From Pedobacter cryoconitis (GTDB lineage: Bacteria > Bacteroidota > Bacteroidia > Sphingobacteriales > Sphingobacteriaceae): a stretch of 64,000 nucleotides of DNA. The notes under the pieces are model-generated. The model was given only the letters and a program-made list of their open reading frames with translations. It made no database searches and was not told the DNA's origin. Location of the stretch: positions 372,001-436,000 of the forward strand of contig NZ_JACHCC010000001.1 of the NCBI RefSeq assembly GCF_014207135.1, written 5' to 3'. Of the stretch, positions 1 to 8,244 are shown piece after piece. Within the stretch, counting starts at the first letter, position 1, and every line of letters starts with the position of its first letter. The position numbers and the translations under genes are program-made.

Positions 1-1
1 A

Positions 2-1909
2 CGGGTTCATCATAACGCGACCAATTCATCTTCTCCTGCGGTGATTACCATAGCGAATAGTTATGTCTATGACCATATGGGCAGGAAACGCCAGACTTTT
101 GAGCAGATCAATGAGGGAACTAATGTTTTGCTGAGTCAGAATGATTATAATGAGGTAGGCCAGGAATTGAATAAACACCTACATTCTGTAGATAATGGGG
201 CTAGTTTTTTGCAGAATATTAGTTATACTTATAATGAAAGGGGTTGGTTGAGTACTTTAGGCACAGATGGGTTTCTGCTTAATCTCAGTTTGAATTATAA
301 CGCCCCGGCCCCTGGTACGGGGCGTACACCGCAGTGGAACGGGAATATCAGCCAGATGGGGTATGGTGTAAATAAAGGGATAGATAAGGGGACTCATGAG
401 TTCATTTATAATTATGATGGTTTAAATCGCTTAACGAAGGCACAATCTACTGATAGCCTATTGGATGAAAGCCTAAACTATGATCAGATGGGGAATATTA
501 CCTCTTTAATCAGGGGAGGGACAAGTGCGGCCAACTTAGCTTATACGTATACTGACGTGAATGGTAACTACAGTAACCAGTTACAAAAGGTCACGAATAA
601 TAATGCAGTCTTTAGAAGTTATGGATATGATTCCAATGGGAATGCAACTTCGGATGGAGGTACTCAAACGATTAACTATAACCTGTTGAACCTGCCACAA
701 AGTATAGTACAGGGTGGAATTACCAAAGCTTCTTATATCTATAGTGCAGCAGGAAACAAGTTAAGGAACACTGGAAGTGATGGCAGCTGGGACTATGTGA
801 ATGGTATTGTTTATCAGAATGGAGTGATCTCCTTTATCCAGACCGAAGAAGGCAGGGCGAGTTACAATGTGCAGAATGGGACTTACAATTATGAGTATAA
901 CCTGAAGGATCATTTAGGGAATACCAGGGTCTCATTTGATAAAGACCCAACAACAGGAAAAGCAAGGGTCATTCAGGAAGATGAGTACTATTCTTTTGGA
1001 TTAAGAAAAATTGGGGGCTATGATTTCGCGAGCAATAATCGTTATCTTTATAATGGAAAGGAGATACAGACTGATTTAGCTAACCAATATGATTATGGGG
1101 CAAGGTTTTATGACCCGGTTATCGGAAGGTGGAATGTTCCAGATATGATTGCTGAGTTGACACCAAACTTGACACCATTCCGTTATTGTTTCAATAATCC
1201 AGTTAACTTTACCGATCCTTTTGGATTGTGGGAAAGAACTGACAATGGTTACAGTACAGATAGGAAAGAAGATATAGAGCGATTTTTTGATATGATGCAA
1301 ATAGAAAAACATTCTCTAAAAAATAACCCCAGTATGTCTCAAATGTCAAGTTTTATTGATGGGGAGATGAAGACTGGTGGCTTGGGTAGTTTAAGCGATG
1401 GTAGTAAATTAGCTAAAGGATTCAGTATAAGTAGTCAAAAAGATTTCTTTGGGGCGAATCATTATGTGACCGATAAAAAATCATATAGTAATTTCTGGCA
1501 TAGCGTTCAGGGAGATTTAACACCCGAAGCATTAGATTTAAGAACGTTAAATAAGCAATGGGGAGGCTATCTTGGTAAATTAAGCTATCCTGGGGCTGAT
1601 AACCCTAAGAAATATAATGGTCAGGATGATTATTCTTATAATCCTTCTAATCCAATTGAGCAAGGAGGAAGAAATCATGATTTAGAATATAAGGCTTTAG
1701 GTATTAATGGACTTGATGGACTCTTCAATGATAAAAGAGCAATTCCAGCAGACTGGAGATTCGTTCGCCACAATATAGGGATTGCAATTAATCCCGCGAT
1801 GAGTCCTCTTCAAAGAATTCAGGGTGTTATATTAGGTTATGGATTAGGTGGTCTTGCCTTACCTAAAACGATAGGGTATTATACGTCGAAAATGGTAGAT
1901 TCTCTCTAA
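2..1909 (+). CDS. Rhs-family polymorphic toxin, C-terminal part (5' end outside window)
   Basis: The reading frame is open to the left edge, so this is the 3' part of a longer gene; residue numbers here count from the GTG at 41. Tyr-rich YD repeats run to about residue 330, followed by the Rhs core (YLYNGKE, YDYGARFYDP, IGRWN) ending in DPFGLW near residues 392-397. The roughly 225 residues after that junction form the variable toxin tip. The tip contains PGADNP (517-522), then HDLEY (546-550) and ADW (D571). This HDxxY arrangement after a Gly/Asn/Pro loop resembles phospholipase A2 folds such as the parvovirus VP1 type; that is inference, not homology proven here. Rhs proteins are delivered to neighbouring cells and carry a toxin at the C-terminus. 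A lipoprotein gene starts 10 bases downstream and is the likely immunity partner. Confidence 0.85.
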   Translation, partial: RVHHNATNSSSPAVITIANSYVYDHMGRKRQTFEQINEGTNVLLSQNDYNEVGQELNKHLHSVDNGASFLQNISYTYNERGWLSTLGTDGFLLNLSLNYNAPAPGTGRTPQWNGNISQMGYGVNKGIDKGTHEFIYNYDGLNRLTKAQSTDSLLDESLNYDQMGNITSLIRGGTSAANLAYTYTDVNGNYSNQLQKVTNNNAVFRSYGYDSNGNATSDGGTQTINYNLLNLPQSIVQGGITKASYIYSAAGNKLRNTGSDGSWDYVNGIVYQNGVISFIQTEEGRASYNVQNGTYNYEYNLKDHLGNTRVSFDKDPTTGKARVIQEDEYYSFGLRKIGGYDFASNNRYLYNGKEIQTDLANQYDYGARFYDPVIGRWNVPDMIAELTPNLTPFRYCFNNPVNFTDPFGLWERTDNGYSTDRKEDIERFFDMMQIEKHSLKNNPSMSQMSSFIDGEMKTGGLGSLSDGSKLAKGFSISSQKDFFGANHYVTDKKSYSNFWHSVQGDLTPEALDLRTLNKQWGGYLGKLSYPGADNPKKYNGQDDYSYNPSNPIEQGGRNHDLEYKALGINGLDGLFNDKRAIPADWRFVRHNIGIAINPAMSPLQRIQGVILGYGLGGLALPKTIGYYTSKMVDSL

Positions 1910-1919
1910 ATAATTTAAT

Positions 1920-2405
1920 ATGAAATTTAAGAAACTAATATTAATCTTAAGCTTATTTTCCATTTCTTGCGGAAATATCGGCGCTGGAAGCTTAGGTGCC
2001 TGGAAAATAAAGGTATTTCCAGTGTCAAATAAGCAACTGGCCTTATCAATAAACTCTATATATAAGGAATATCCTAAATATAAAGTCCCAGAGAAATGGA
2101 AATACGAGTCTGAATATTGGATACGTGATGGCTTTGAAGTTTCAAAAATAATGTTCTTTTACTTTGATAGTAATCCAGAGGAAATGTATTTTGTCTCTTT
2201 CTTAGAACCAGGACTAGTGAAAAATCCTGAATATGCAAGATTAGCAATAAGATCTATTTTTACTGAAAAAACTGGATGGAAAGAAATAAAAAAGTATAGT
2301 GATAGCGAAAAGTTGAGAATTGAGGGACGATTTGAGCAGGAGATTATTCCAAAGCTGGAACGATTAACGGGCACAAAATCATATTTTGAAAAGACTTACC
2401 CCTAA
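1920..2405 (+). CDS. Lipoprotein, probable immunity protein for the upstream Rhs toxin
   Basis: A 161-residue protein with a hydrophobic N-terminus ending in a lipobox (LFSISC, Cys17), so it should be exported and lipidated. It starts 10 bases after the Rhs stop, in the same orientation, and the two are followed by one strong terminator. I do not recognise a named domain; the mature part is rich in Trp, Tyr, Lys and Glu. Position directly after an Rhs toxin is the usual place for a cognate immunity gene. An envelope location would suit protection against a membrane-active or phospholipase toxin. The function is inferred only from position and lipobox. Confidence 0.6.
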   Translation: MKFKKLILILSLFSISCGNIGAGSLGAWKIKVFPVSNKQLALSINSIYKEYPKYKVPEKWKYESEYWIRDGFEVSKIMFFYFDSNPEEMYFVSFLEPGLVKNPEYARLAIRSIFTEKTGWKEIKKYSDSEKLRIEGRFEQEIIPKLERLTGTKSYFEKTYP

Positions 2406-2530
2406 AACTCAAACGATCTATAAAAAGGAATCCTAGTTATTATACTAATAATCCTATCCCTTAAGAGTAATATTTAGGTACTTAATACAGATACTGAAAT
2501 ACCAAGATTTGAAGTAAAAGCAATTGTAAA

Positions 2531-2566
2531 GACCGCCTTATATTTATTTATAAGGCGGTCTTTTGT
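2531..2566. terminator. Intrinsic terminator, probably bidirectional
   Basis: A perfect 10-bp stem (GACCGCCTTA with TAAGGCGGTC) around a 10-base AT loop, followed by TTTT on the plus strand and by a T-rich stretch on the minus strand. It lies between the convergent ends of the Rhs/lipoprotein unit and the subtilase gene, so it can serve both. Confidence 0.8.
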
Positions 2567-2593
2567 TTAAAATTCTAAAAGTTTCAGCTGAAT

Positions 2594-4240
2594 TTATTTC
2601 ACTGCTTTTAGTACATCAATAGGTCCATAACCCAGTTTAGCATCCTTATTAGGATAAAACCTGGCTGACTGCTGCATTCTTTGTAAAACCTGATCTCTTG
2701 TCCATGAAGGATGGGCTCCCCAGACCAAGGCTGCAATTCCTGCATTGATCGCTGTTGAAGCCGAAGAAGAAGAAGTGTTCTGATAGATCGCCGATTTGTT
2801 TCCTACAACCAGTAAAACATTGTTTACTGAAGGAGCAGAAGCAGTGGTCGTAGTAAATGATATTTCCGGACCTTCATGACACTCTGCGCATTTCACCAGC
2901 GTGCTATTTGTACTGTAATTTGTTCCGGTTGCAGCTACAGCTTCTTTCATATTACCTGGAAATGGTACACCTATGATGTCCGGAATATTAATAGTCAGCA
3001 AAACATTGAAAGCAGCGATAGATGTCCCGCCTGCGGCGATAATCATTTTTCCTTTGCCATGTGCATATTTGACAGCGTCTGCAATCATAGATACATCCCA
3101 GATCCAGCCATTAGACATCGAGATAATTTTAACGTCGCTGTTGTCAGCAAGATCCATTAAGGCCTTAGCTACGCCTTCCTGCTGTTTAGAACCATAGAGC
3201 AGAAAGAAATCCGTTCCTCTGTAAGTCAGTAAATTACAGTTATAGGCTATTCCTACAGGAATTCCGGAGGCTCTTGGTGCTGCAATCAGGGCAGCCATAC
3301 TGTTCCCGTGTCCTTTGGCCAGGTCGTCGTCTTTAATGAAGACCCCATCAGTAGTAGAAGTGCTTCCTTTGAAAGTCCCGTATTTTGCAATTTTTCTTCC
3401 TGTAGAGACACCCGAATTAAATTGAGTATCAAATACAGGCTGTGTGCTGTAAACACCATTGTCAATTACACCAATGGTAATACCCTTACCGGTACTGTAT
3501 TGCCAGGCATCAGGAATATGCTGGGCTTCATAGACTTTTGGGATAATTGATCCGTCAGAAGCGGTACTGAACCAATTTGGGTCTACAGCAACAGAGCCAG
3601 GGTCTGGACCTGATGAACTACTGTTTGTCACTATACCTGAATTGTTAATTGCGCCCAGTTTGATCAGGTTCTTATTGTAATTGCTTGGATCCAGGTACCT
3701 GATCTGTTTAGATTGTCTGAGTTTCTGCAATGTACTCAGATTGCCTATTTTGACTATCATAGAAGTCAGTTTCGGACTCTCATATTGCAGTACATCATCT
3801 TTACCATTAACCTCAGTCGAACCTGCTGATTTTTTCTGATGTTCGTTTTCCCGGATCTGTTGAAGAATATTGTCCCGTATCCCTTCGATATTAATTCCCG
3901 CACTTTTTGCATCTGCTTTACTGATACGGCTTAACTGTTGCTGAGGGCTGATACTTTCTACCCGGATAGCATTGTTTTCTTCGCTGCTGTAACCGATAGT
4001 CAGCAGGCTGTCTCCGAGTATAACAGCGCTGTAGAGTAATTCGTCATTGGTGTTCTGCCAGCTGAACGTACCGTTCTTATTTAGCTGGGACTGGATTTCG
4101 GCATTGATCTGTGCAACAGTGTAAGGTGTGTTGCCTGGTTGCTGCCCCGGACTGCCGCTTGTCGTCTGATGATCCTTTTTACAGGATACGAGTGCCGTGG
4201 AGGTTAACACAGCGAAAAAGATGATTTTTTTTAGTTTCAT
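2594..4240 (-). CDS. S8 (subtilisin-like) serine peptidase lipoprotein with a CxxCH motif
   Basis: A 548-residue secreted subtilase. The signal peptide ends in ALVSC (lipid Cys20) followed by Lys-Lys. Residues 40-215 look like a propeptide or N-terminal domain. The catalytic positions read Asp260 (GVIDNG), His311 (GHGNSM) and, within a Ser-rich run aligned to the usual GTSMAxP block, Ser493 (SSSASTAINAG). The oxyanion Asn expected in AAGN is Gly405 (AAGGTS). Residues 451-455 spell CAECH, a CxxCH pattern as used for covalent heme c, in a loop before the catalytic serine. It lies downstream of a nuclease and its inhibitor on the same strand. Whether it is fully active is uncertain because the Gly at the oxyanion position and the substituted serine block are unusual. 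Confidence 0.88.
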   Translation of the reverse strand: MKLKKIIFFAVLTSTALVSCKKDHQTTSGSPGQQPGNTPYTVAQINAEIQSQLNKNGTFSWQNTNDELLYSAVILGDSLLTIGYSSEENNAIRVESISPQQQLSRISKADAKSAGINIEGIRDNILQQIRENEHQKKSAGSTEVNGKDDVLQYESPKLTSMIVKIGNLSTLQKLRQSKQIRYLDPSNYNKNLIKLGAINNSGIVTNSSSSGPDPGSVAVDPNWFSTASDGSIIPKVYEAQHIPDAWQYSTGKGITIGVIDNGVYSTQPVFDTQFNSGVSTGRKIAKYGTFKGSTSTTDGVFIKDDDLAKGHGNSMAALIAAPRASGIPVGIAYNCNLLTYRGTDFFLLYGSKQQEGVAKALMDLADNSDVKIISMSNGWIWDVSMIADAVKYAHGKGKMIIAAGGTSIAAFNVLLTINIPDIIGVPFPGNMKEAVAATGTNYSTNSTLVKCAECHEGPEISFTTTTASAPSVNNVLLVVGNKSAIYQNTSSSSASTAINAGIAALVWGAHPSWTRDQVLQRMQQSARFYPNKDAKLGYGPIDVLKAVK

Positions 4241-4315
4241 GATAGATATGTTTTTATAAGTAGATTACATGAATATAAAGATTAATCATTAAGAAATAAT
4301 GGTATTTTACACGAA

Positions 4316-4370
4316 CGCCTTTTTCTTTTAGGTATGGCACGTGGTTTACCATGGTTAAAAGAGAAAGGCG
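4316..4370. other. Long hairpin between the nuclease and subtilase genes
   Basis: Arms 4316-4330 and 4356-4370 pair over 15 bp (one G-U in a plus-strand RNA, one C/A mismatch in a minus-strand RNA). The 25-base interior can itself pair (GGTA with TACC, ATGG with CCAT). No T-run follows on either side, so it is not a standard terminator. It sits 28 bases after the nuclease stop. Confidence 0.45.
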
Positions 4371-4397
4371 AGGTGATGAAAACAGGAAAAATTGAAA

Positions 4398-5285
4398 CTA
4401 AAGGTTATCCACTTTTTGTTTCAATGCAGTCTGTACTGCGGTTGGTAAACTGCTCAGGAAATTATAGCCTGTTGCAGTCTCTATATTTTTTACAGATGTT
4501 CTGTAAGTTTTCCAGTCGGTATTGATGCTGTTGATATTTGGGGTATTCACTGCAATGACTCTGGTCGAAGCTGTAATGCGGCTTAAGTCATTACTCCCGT
4601 CGGCAAGTACAACGATGATTTTCCATATATTGGAAGGAACGGTAACTTTCCCATTATCAATGGTTTTGGTCGTTCCGCCAAGAGAACCCGTACCTCCTTG
4701 ACCATAAGATCCGCAGATCACATAAACTTCGCTTCCGGCTTTGACTAACGAACGGGTATAGTTCTCAAGGTTGGCCCAGGTCTGCTGATTATTGTTAGGC
4801 GCCTGAGGCATCATATTGGTCATCAGGAATGTCGCCGCGTTGCTATCTGTAGAAGCTGTGCGGTCACCTGAAGGACAGTTATGGCCACGATCGAAGCCTG
4901 AACCGGAGTAACTGCTGTTTTGTACCTGGTACCATCCCGATGGGAGAGAAGTATCAGCCTTGAATCCGTCAGTGCGTGAAGTAGTGCCCAGATCGGATGC
5001 CTGAATATGCCAGCTTACCCAGTTTGGAGTTCCTCTGTCACGGCTGTAAGAAAGGGTGTAATAAGTTTTAGTCATCAGGTAATTGTTTGGTAAACTGACG
5101 CCACCTGCACCACTAGGGTTACCCAGTAACAGGTTGCCATCATCGCCTGTGGCATTTACTGCATTTAAACTTTTGCTGCTGAGGGTTGAATTGTCTGCTG
5201 GCTGAAGCTGGTTTTCTTTTTTACAAGAGGCAATGACAAGGCATAGCATGGCCATTACGTAGAATTGCTTAATTGTACGGTTCAT
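4398..5285 (-). CDS. DNA/RNA non-specific endonuclease (NucA type), lipoprotein
   Basis: A 295-residue nuclease of the beta-beta-alpha metal family. The signal peptide ends in VIASC (Cys21) followed by Lys-Lys, so the enzyme should be lipidated in the envelope or on the surface. The active site is DRGH (132-135, general base His135) within FDRGHNCPSGDR, with the metal-site Asn in NQQTWANLE (N166, W170, E174). Its neighbour 26 bases upstream, in the same orientation, resembles the NucA inhibitor NuiA, which strongly supports the family call. Likely roles are degradation of extracellular nucleic acid or competitor DNA. It is probably co-transcribed with the inhibitor. Confidence 0.92.
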   Translation of the reverse strand: MNRTIKQFYVMAMLCLVIASCKKENQLQPADNSTLSSKSLNAVNATGDDGNLLLGNPSGAGGVSLPNNYLMTKTYYTLSYSRDRGTPNWVSWHIQASDLGTTSRTDGFKADTSLPSGWYQVQNSSYSGSGFDRGHNCPSGDRTASTDSNAATFLMTNMMPQAPNNNQQTWANLENYTRSLVKAGSEVYVICGSYGQGGTGSLGGTTKTIDNGKVTVPSNIWKIIVVLADGSNDLSRITASTRVIAVNTPNINSINTDWKTYRTSVKNIETATGYNFLSSLPTAVQTALKQKVDNL

Positions 5286-5311
5286 TGGAAAATGGAATTA
5301 GGAAGATTGAT

Positions 5312-5716
5312 CTAGGTTTCTATAGAATAGGTTGAAATGGCTATAACTTCTCCGTCCGGGAAAAGGGATGTGATAATAATTGGAATATTGCTTTCCCCTT
5401 CGAGACGGAATACATTGATGTCTGTACTGTTGTTCTTTAAGTAAGCATATAATTCAGTAAACTTTGCTGCATTTTGCACGATAATCTGGTCGGCAGGATC
5501 GGCTGCGGCAACGATATCATTAAAAAATATAGCCGGATCAAGTTTGTTCAGGGTCAGACTGGATGATTCAGGCGTAAAAAGACCGGTGATTTTTTCGTCA
5601 AGCTGGTCTTTTGGCAGATTTCCAAGGGATTGTGGAGTCAGCGGTGCTTCTGATTCGCTCATGTACCACAAACCCTGTAAGCGGGCAGATAGTTCGGTTA
5701 AGATTTGATTTTCCAT
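5312..5716 (-). CDS. Nuclease A inhibitor (NuiA-like) protein
   Basis: A 134-residue protein without signal peptide. It has the two hallmarks of the NuiA family: an N-terminal helix ending in the block YMSESEAP (18-25), and a C-terminal region VFRLEGES followed by ISTYSIET at the extreme end. In the Anabaena pair, the C-terminal Thr of NuiA reaches the metal in the NucA active site; here Thr134 is also the last residue. The gene precedes the NucA-like nuclease gene by 26 bases. The inference is a cytoplasmic guard that inactivates nuclease not yet exported. I know the family from memory of the Anabaena protein; overall identity is modest. Confidence 0.8.
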   Translation of the reverse strand: MENQILTELSARLQGLWYMSESEAPLTPQSLGNLPKDQLDEKITGLFTPESSSLTLNKLDPAIFFNDIVAAADPADQIIVQNAAKFTELYAYLKNNSTDINVFRLEGESNIPIIITSLFPDGEVIAISTYSIET

Positions 5717-5920
5717 TATTTGGCAGAATAATTTACGGATTAAAATTAGGAGGTTTTCTGGTTAAAAAAGACTGACACACAAAGGGTAATATAAACTTCA
5801 CATCGTTTTAATATGTCATGTCAATTCTATTTATAGCATAAATCTTGTTAAAATATGTGATATATAGACATAATCCCGATAGATTTTGATATTTAACTAT
5901 GTCTTATTCGAGAAAATTAA

Positions 5921-5928
5921 TACTTTTG
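5921..5928 (+). promoter_or_regulatory. Candidate -7 element for tig
   Basis: TACTTTTG matches the Bacteroidota -7 consensus TAnnTTTG, 69 bases upstream of the tig start. No clear TTTG box is visible 18-21 bases further upstream. The leader between has a small CCTC/GAGG hairpin. Confidence 0.45.
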
Positions 5929-5997
5929 GCACCTCTAAAGAGGCGGCGGTACTGAAGATCTCCTAAGAAAGACATTTTAACACATTGATTTAGAAAG

Positions 5998-7353
5998 ATG
6001 AATATTACACAGGAAAAGATTGACAACTTAAATGCAGTTGTAAAGGTTAAAATTTCGCCTGAAGATTATACTGAAAAGGTCGATAAAACTATTAAAGAAC
6101 AAGCGAAAAAATCTACGCTTCCAGGTTTCCGTAAAGGAATGGTTCCTGCTGCACATATCAAAAAGATGTACGGCAGAAGTATCCTTGTAGAAACTATAAA
6201 TACTTTATTAAGCGAGAACCTGAATAAATTTTTAACAGAAAATAAAGTTGAGATCCTGGGTCAGCCAGTTCCGGTTTTAGATAATGGTAAAGATTTTAAA
6301 TGGGATGGTACTGACGCTTTTGAATTTGACTACGAAATTGGTCTGGCTCCGGCTGTAGAAGTTAACATTACTGCTAAAGATAAATTCACTCAGTACAATG
6401 TAAAAGCTGACGAAGAAACTTTGGCTTCCCGTATCAAAAACATCCGTCGCAGCTATGGCAAAATGACAAACCCGGAAGTTTCGGCAGATGATGATGTACT
6501 TTATGCCGAATTAGCACAACTTTCTCCGGATGGTTCAGTTTTTGAAGGTGGCATTACCAATACTGGTTCTATCCGTTTGGATCAGGTTAAAGATAAAGCG
6601 ATTTTAAAATCTTTAATCGGTTTGAAAAAGGATGCTGTAGTTGAACTGGATCTTCAGAAAGCTTTGGGCAACAATGAAGCGGTTATCGCTAAATTGCTGA
6701 ATATCGGCGAACCTGAAGCTAAAGAATTACAGTCTAAATTCAGAGTAACGGTTAAGAATATCAACCGTTTAGAGGAATCTGATCTGAACCAGGAGTTCTT
6801 TGATAAAATATTTGGTGAAGGTGTCGTTACTGACGAAGCTGGTTTCACCGCGAAAATCACAGAAGAAATTGAAGGTATGTTCAAACAGGATGCCGACCGC
6901 AAACTGCAGAACGATATGTACACTCAGTTAACTGAAAACGTGAAAATGGATTTGCCTGATGAATTTTTACGTAAGTGGTTAAAAGCTACTAACGAAAAAT
7001 TATCTGATGCAGAACTTGCTGAAGGTTACAATGATTTCGCGAAAAACCTGAAATGGACTTTAATTGAGAATAAAATCATTAAAGACAACAGTATCGAGAT
7101 TAAATATGAAGATGTATTCCAAACTGCTAAACAACGTTTAGATGCACAGTTCAGAATGTACAGTCCGGCTCCAATGCCAGAAGATCAGTTGTCACAATAC
7201 ACAGCGACCTTCCTGCAGGAAAAAGACAATGCTAACCGTATATTCGAAGAGGTAAAAGCAATTAAAGTTTTTGAATATATCCAATCGGTTGCAACATTAG
7301 ACCAAAAAGATATAGCTTATAATAAATTTCAAGAGTTAGTTGAATCTGTATAG
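5998..7353 (+). CDS. tig: Trigger factor
   Basis: A 451-residue ribosome-associated chaperone. The N-terminal ribosome-binding domain carries the signature PGFRKGMVP (about residues 42-50). A divergent middle PPIase-like segment follows, with unusual content for an FKBP fold, as is common in Bacteroidota. The helical C-terminal arms reach QKDIAYNKFQELVESV. Length matches the family. It stands alone with its own terminator but is followed by clpP and clpX, the classic tig-clpP-clpX order. It acts on nascent chains at the ribosomal exit tunnel in the cytoplasm. Confidence 0.95.
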   Translation: MNITQEKIDNLNAVVKVKISPEDYTEKVDKTIKEQAKKSTLPGFRKGMVPAAHIKKMYGRSILVETINTLLSENLNKFLTENKVEILGQPVPVLDNGKDFKWDGTDAFEFDYEIGLAPAVEVNITAKDKFTQYNVKADEETLASRIKNIRRSYGKMTNPEVSADDDVLYAELAQLSPDGSVFEGGITNTGSIRLDQVKDKAILKSLIGLKKDAVVELDLQKALGNNEAVIAKLLNIGEPEAKELQSKFRVTVKNINRLEESDLNQEFFDKIFGEGVVTDEAGFTAKITEEIEGMFKQDADRKLQNDMYTQLTENVKMDLPDEFLRKWLKATNEKLSDAELAEGYNDFAKNLKWTLIENKIIKDNSIEIKYEDVFQTAKQRLDAQFRMYSPAPMPEDQLSQYTATFLQEKDNANRIFEEVKAIKVFEYIQSVATLDQKDIAYNKFQELVESV

Positions 7354-7383
7354 CAGATTTTTCAAATTTCTTTAATCTTATCA

Positions 7384-7414
7384 TAAGGCGGCTTTATTAA
7401 AGCCGCCTTATTTA
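7384..7414 (+). terminator. Intrinsic terminator after tig
   Basis: A 12-bp perfect stem (TAAGGCGGCTTT with AAAGCCGCCTTA) with a 3-base loop and a following T-rich tract, 31 bases after the tig stop. Confidence 0.8.
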
Positions 7415-7551
7415 TATATCGGCTATTTAATTTTACAATAACCAAATAATTTGCCAACTTAGTTTAAGTACTTTGGCTCTGATTAATGGGGATTCACGTT
7501 AAAATGTGAACCTGATCTTATAATTAAAACAACGATAAAATATATACAGAC

Positions 7552-8241
7552 ATGAATATAGATAAAGACGAATTTAGAAAATATGCAGTTAAACACCACC
7601 GTATAAACGGTTTAAACGTTGATCGTTATATTGGCCGTACTAACAGTTCGCCAAAAGCAATGACACCATATATCATCGAAGAGCGCCAGTTAAATGTAGC
7701 TCAGATGGATGTGTTTTCGCGTTTAATGATGGACAGAATTATATTTTTGGGTGATGCTATCCATGATGGCAATGCTAATATTATCCAGGCGCAGTTATTG
7801 TTCTTACAGTCGACTGATACAAACAGGGATATTCAGATTTATATCAATTCACCTGGAGGTTCTGTTTACGCAGGATTAGGTATCTATGATACGATGCAAT
7901 ATATTACTCCTGATGTAGCTACGATCTGTACAGGTATGGCAGCATCAATGGGTGCAGTTTTACTGGTAGCAGGTGCTAAAGGTAAACGTGCAGCTTTAAA
8001 ACACTCACGTGTGATGATTCACCAGCCTTCAGGTGGTTCGCAGGGTGTAGCTTCTGATATGGAGATCAACTTAAGAGAGATGCTTAAATTGAAAAAAGAA
8101 TTATATGATATCATTTCAACGCACTCAGGTCAGACTTATGAATGGGTGGAGAAAGCTTCAGACCGTGATTACTGGATGAAAGCTGATGAAGCTCAGGGCT
8201 TCGGAATGATTGATGAGATTTTAGGTTCGGATAAAAAATAG
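7552..8241 (+). CDS. clpP: ATP-dependent Clp protease proteolytic subunit
   Basis: A 229-residue serine peptidase of the ClpP family. The catalytic serine is in GMAASMGA, the histidine in MIHQPSGG and the aspartate in the following DRDYWM region. The N-terminus is about 35 residues longer than in the E. coli mature form, consistent with a processed extension, and INSPGGSVYAG is the conserved oligomer strand. The clpX gene starts 3 bases after the stop, so the two are co-transcribed. Fourteen subunits form the chamber that degrades substrates unfolded by ClpX. Confidence 0.97.
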   Translation: MNIDKDEFRKYAVKHHRINGLNVDRYIGRTNSSPKAMTPYIIEERQLNVAQMDVFSRLMMDRIIFLGDAIHDGNANIIQAQLLFLQSTDTNRDIQIYINSPGGSVYAGLGIYDTMQYITPDVATICTGMAASMGAVLLVAGAKGKRAALKHSRVMIHQPSGGSQGVASDMEINLREMLKLKKELYDIISTHSGQTYEWVEKASDRDYWMKADEAQGFGMIDEILGSDKK

Positions 8242-8244
8242 ATA

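Noticed and set aside
4334..4525. Plus-strand ORF in the nuclease/subtilase gap
   Set aside because: It overlaps the nuclease 3' end, has no recognisable family and lies across a hairpin; probably chance.
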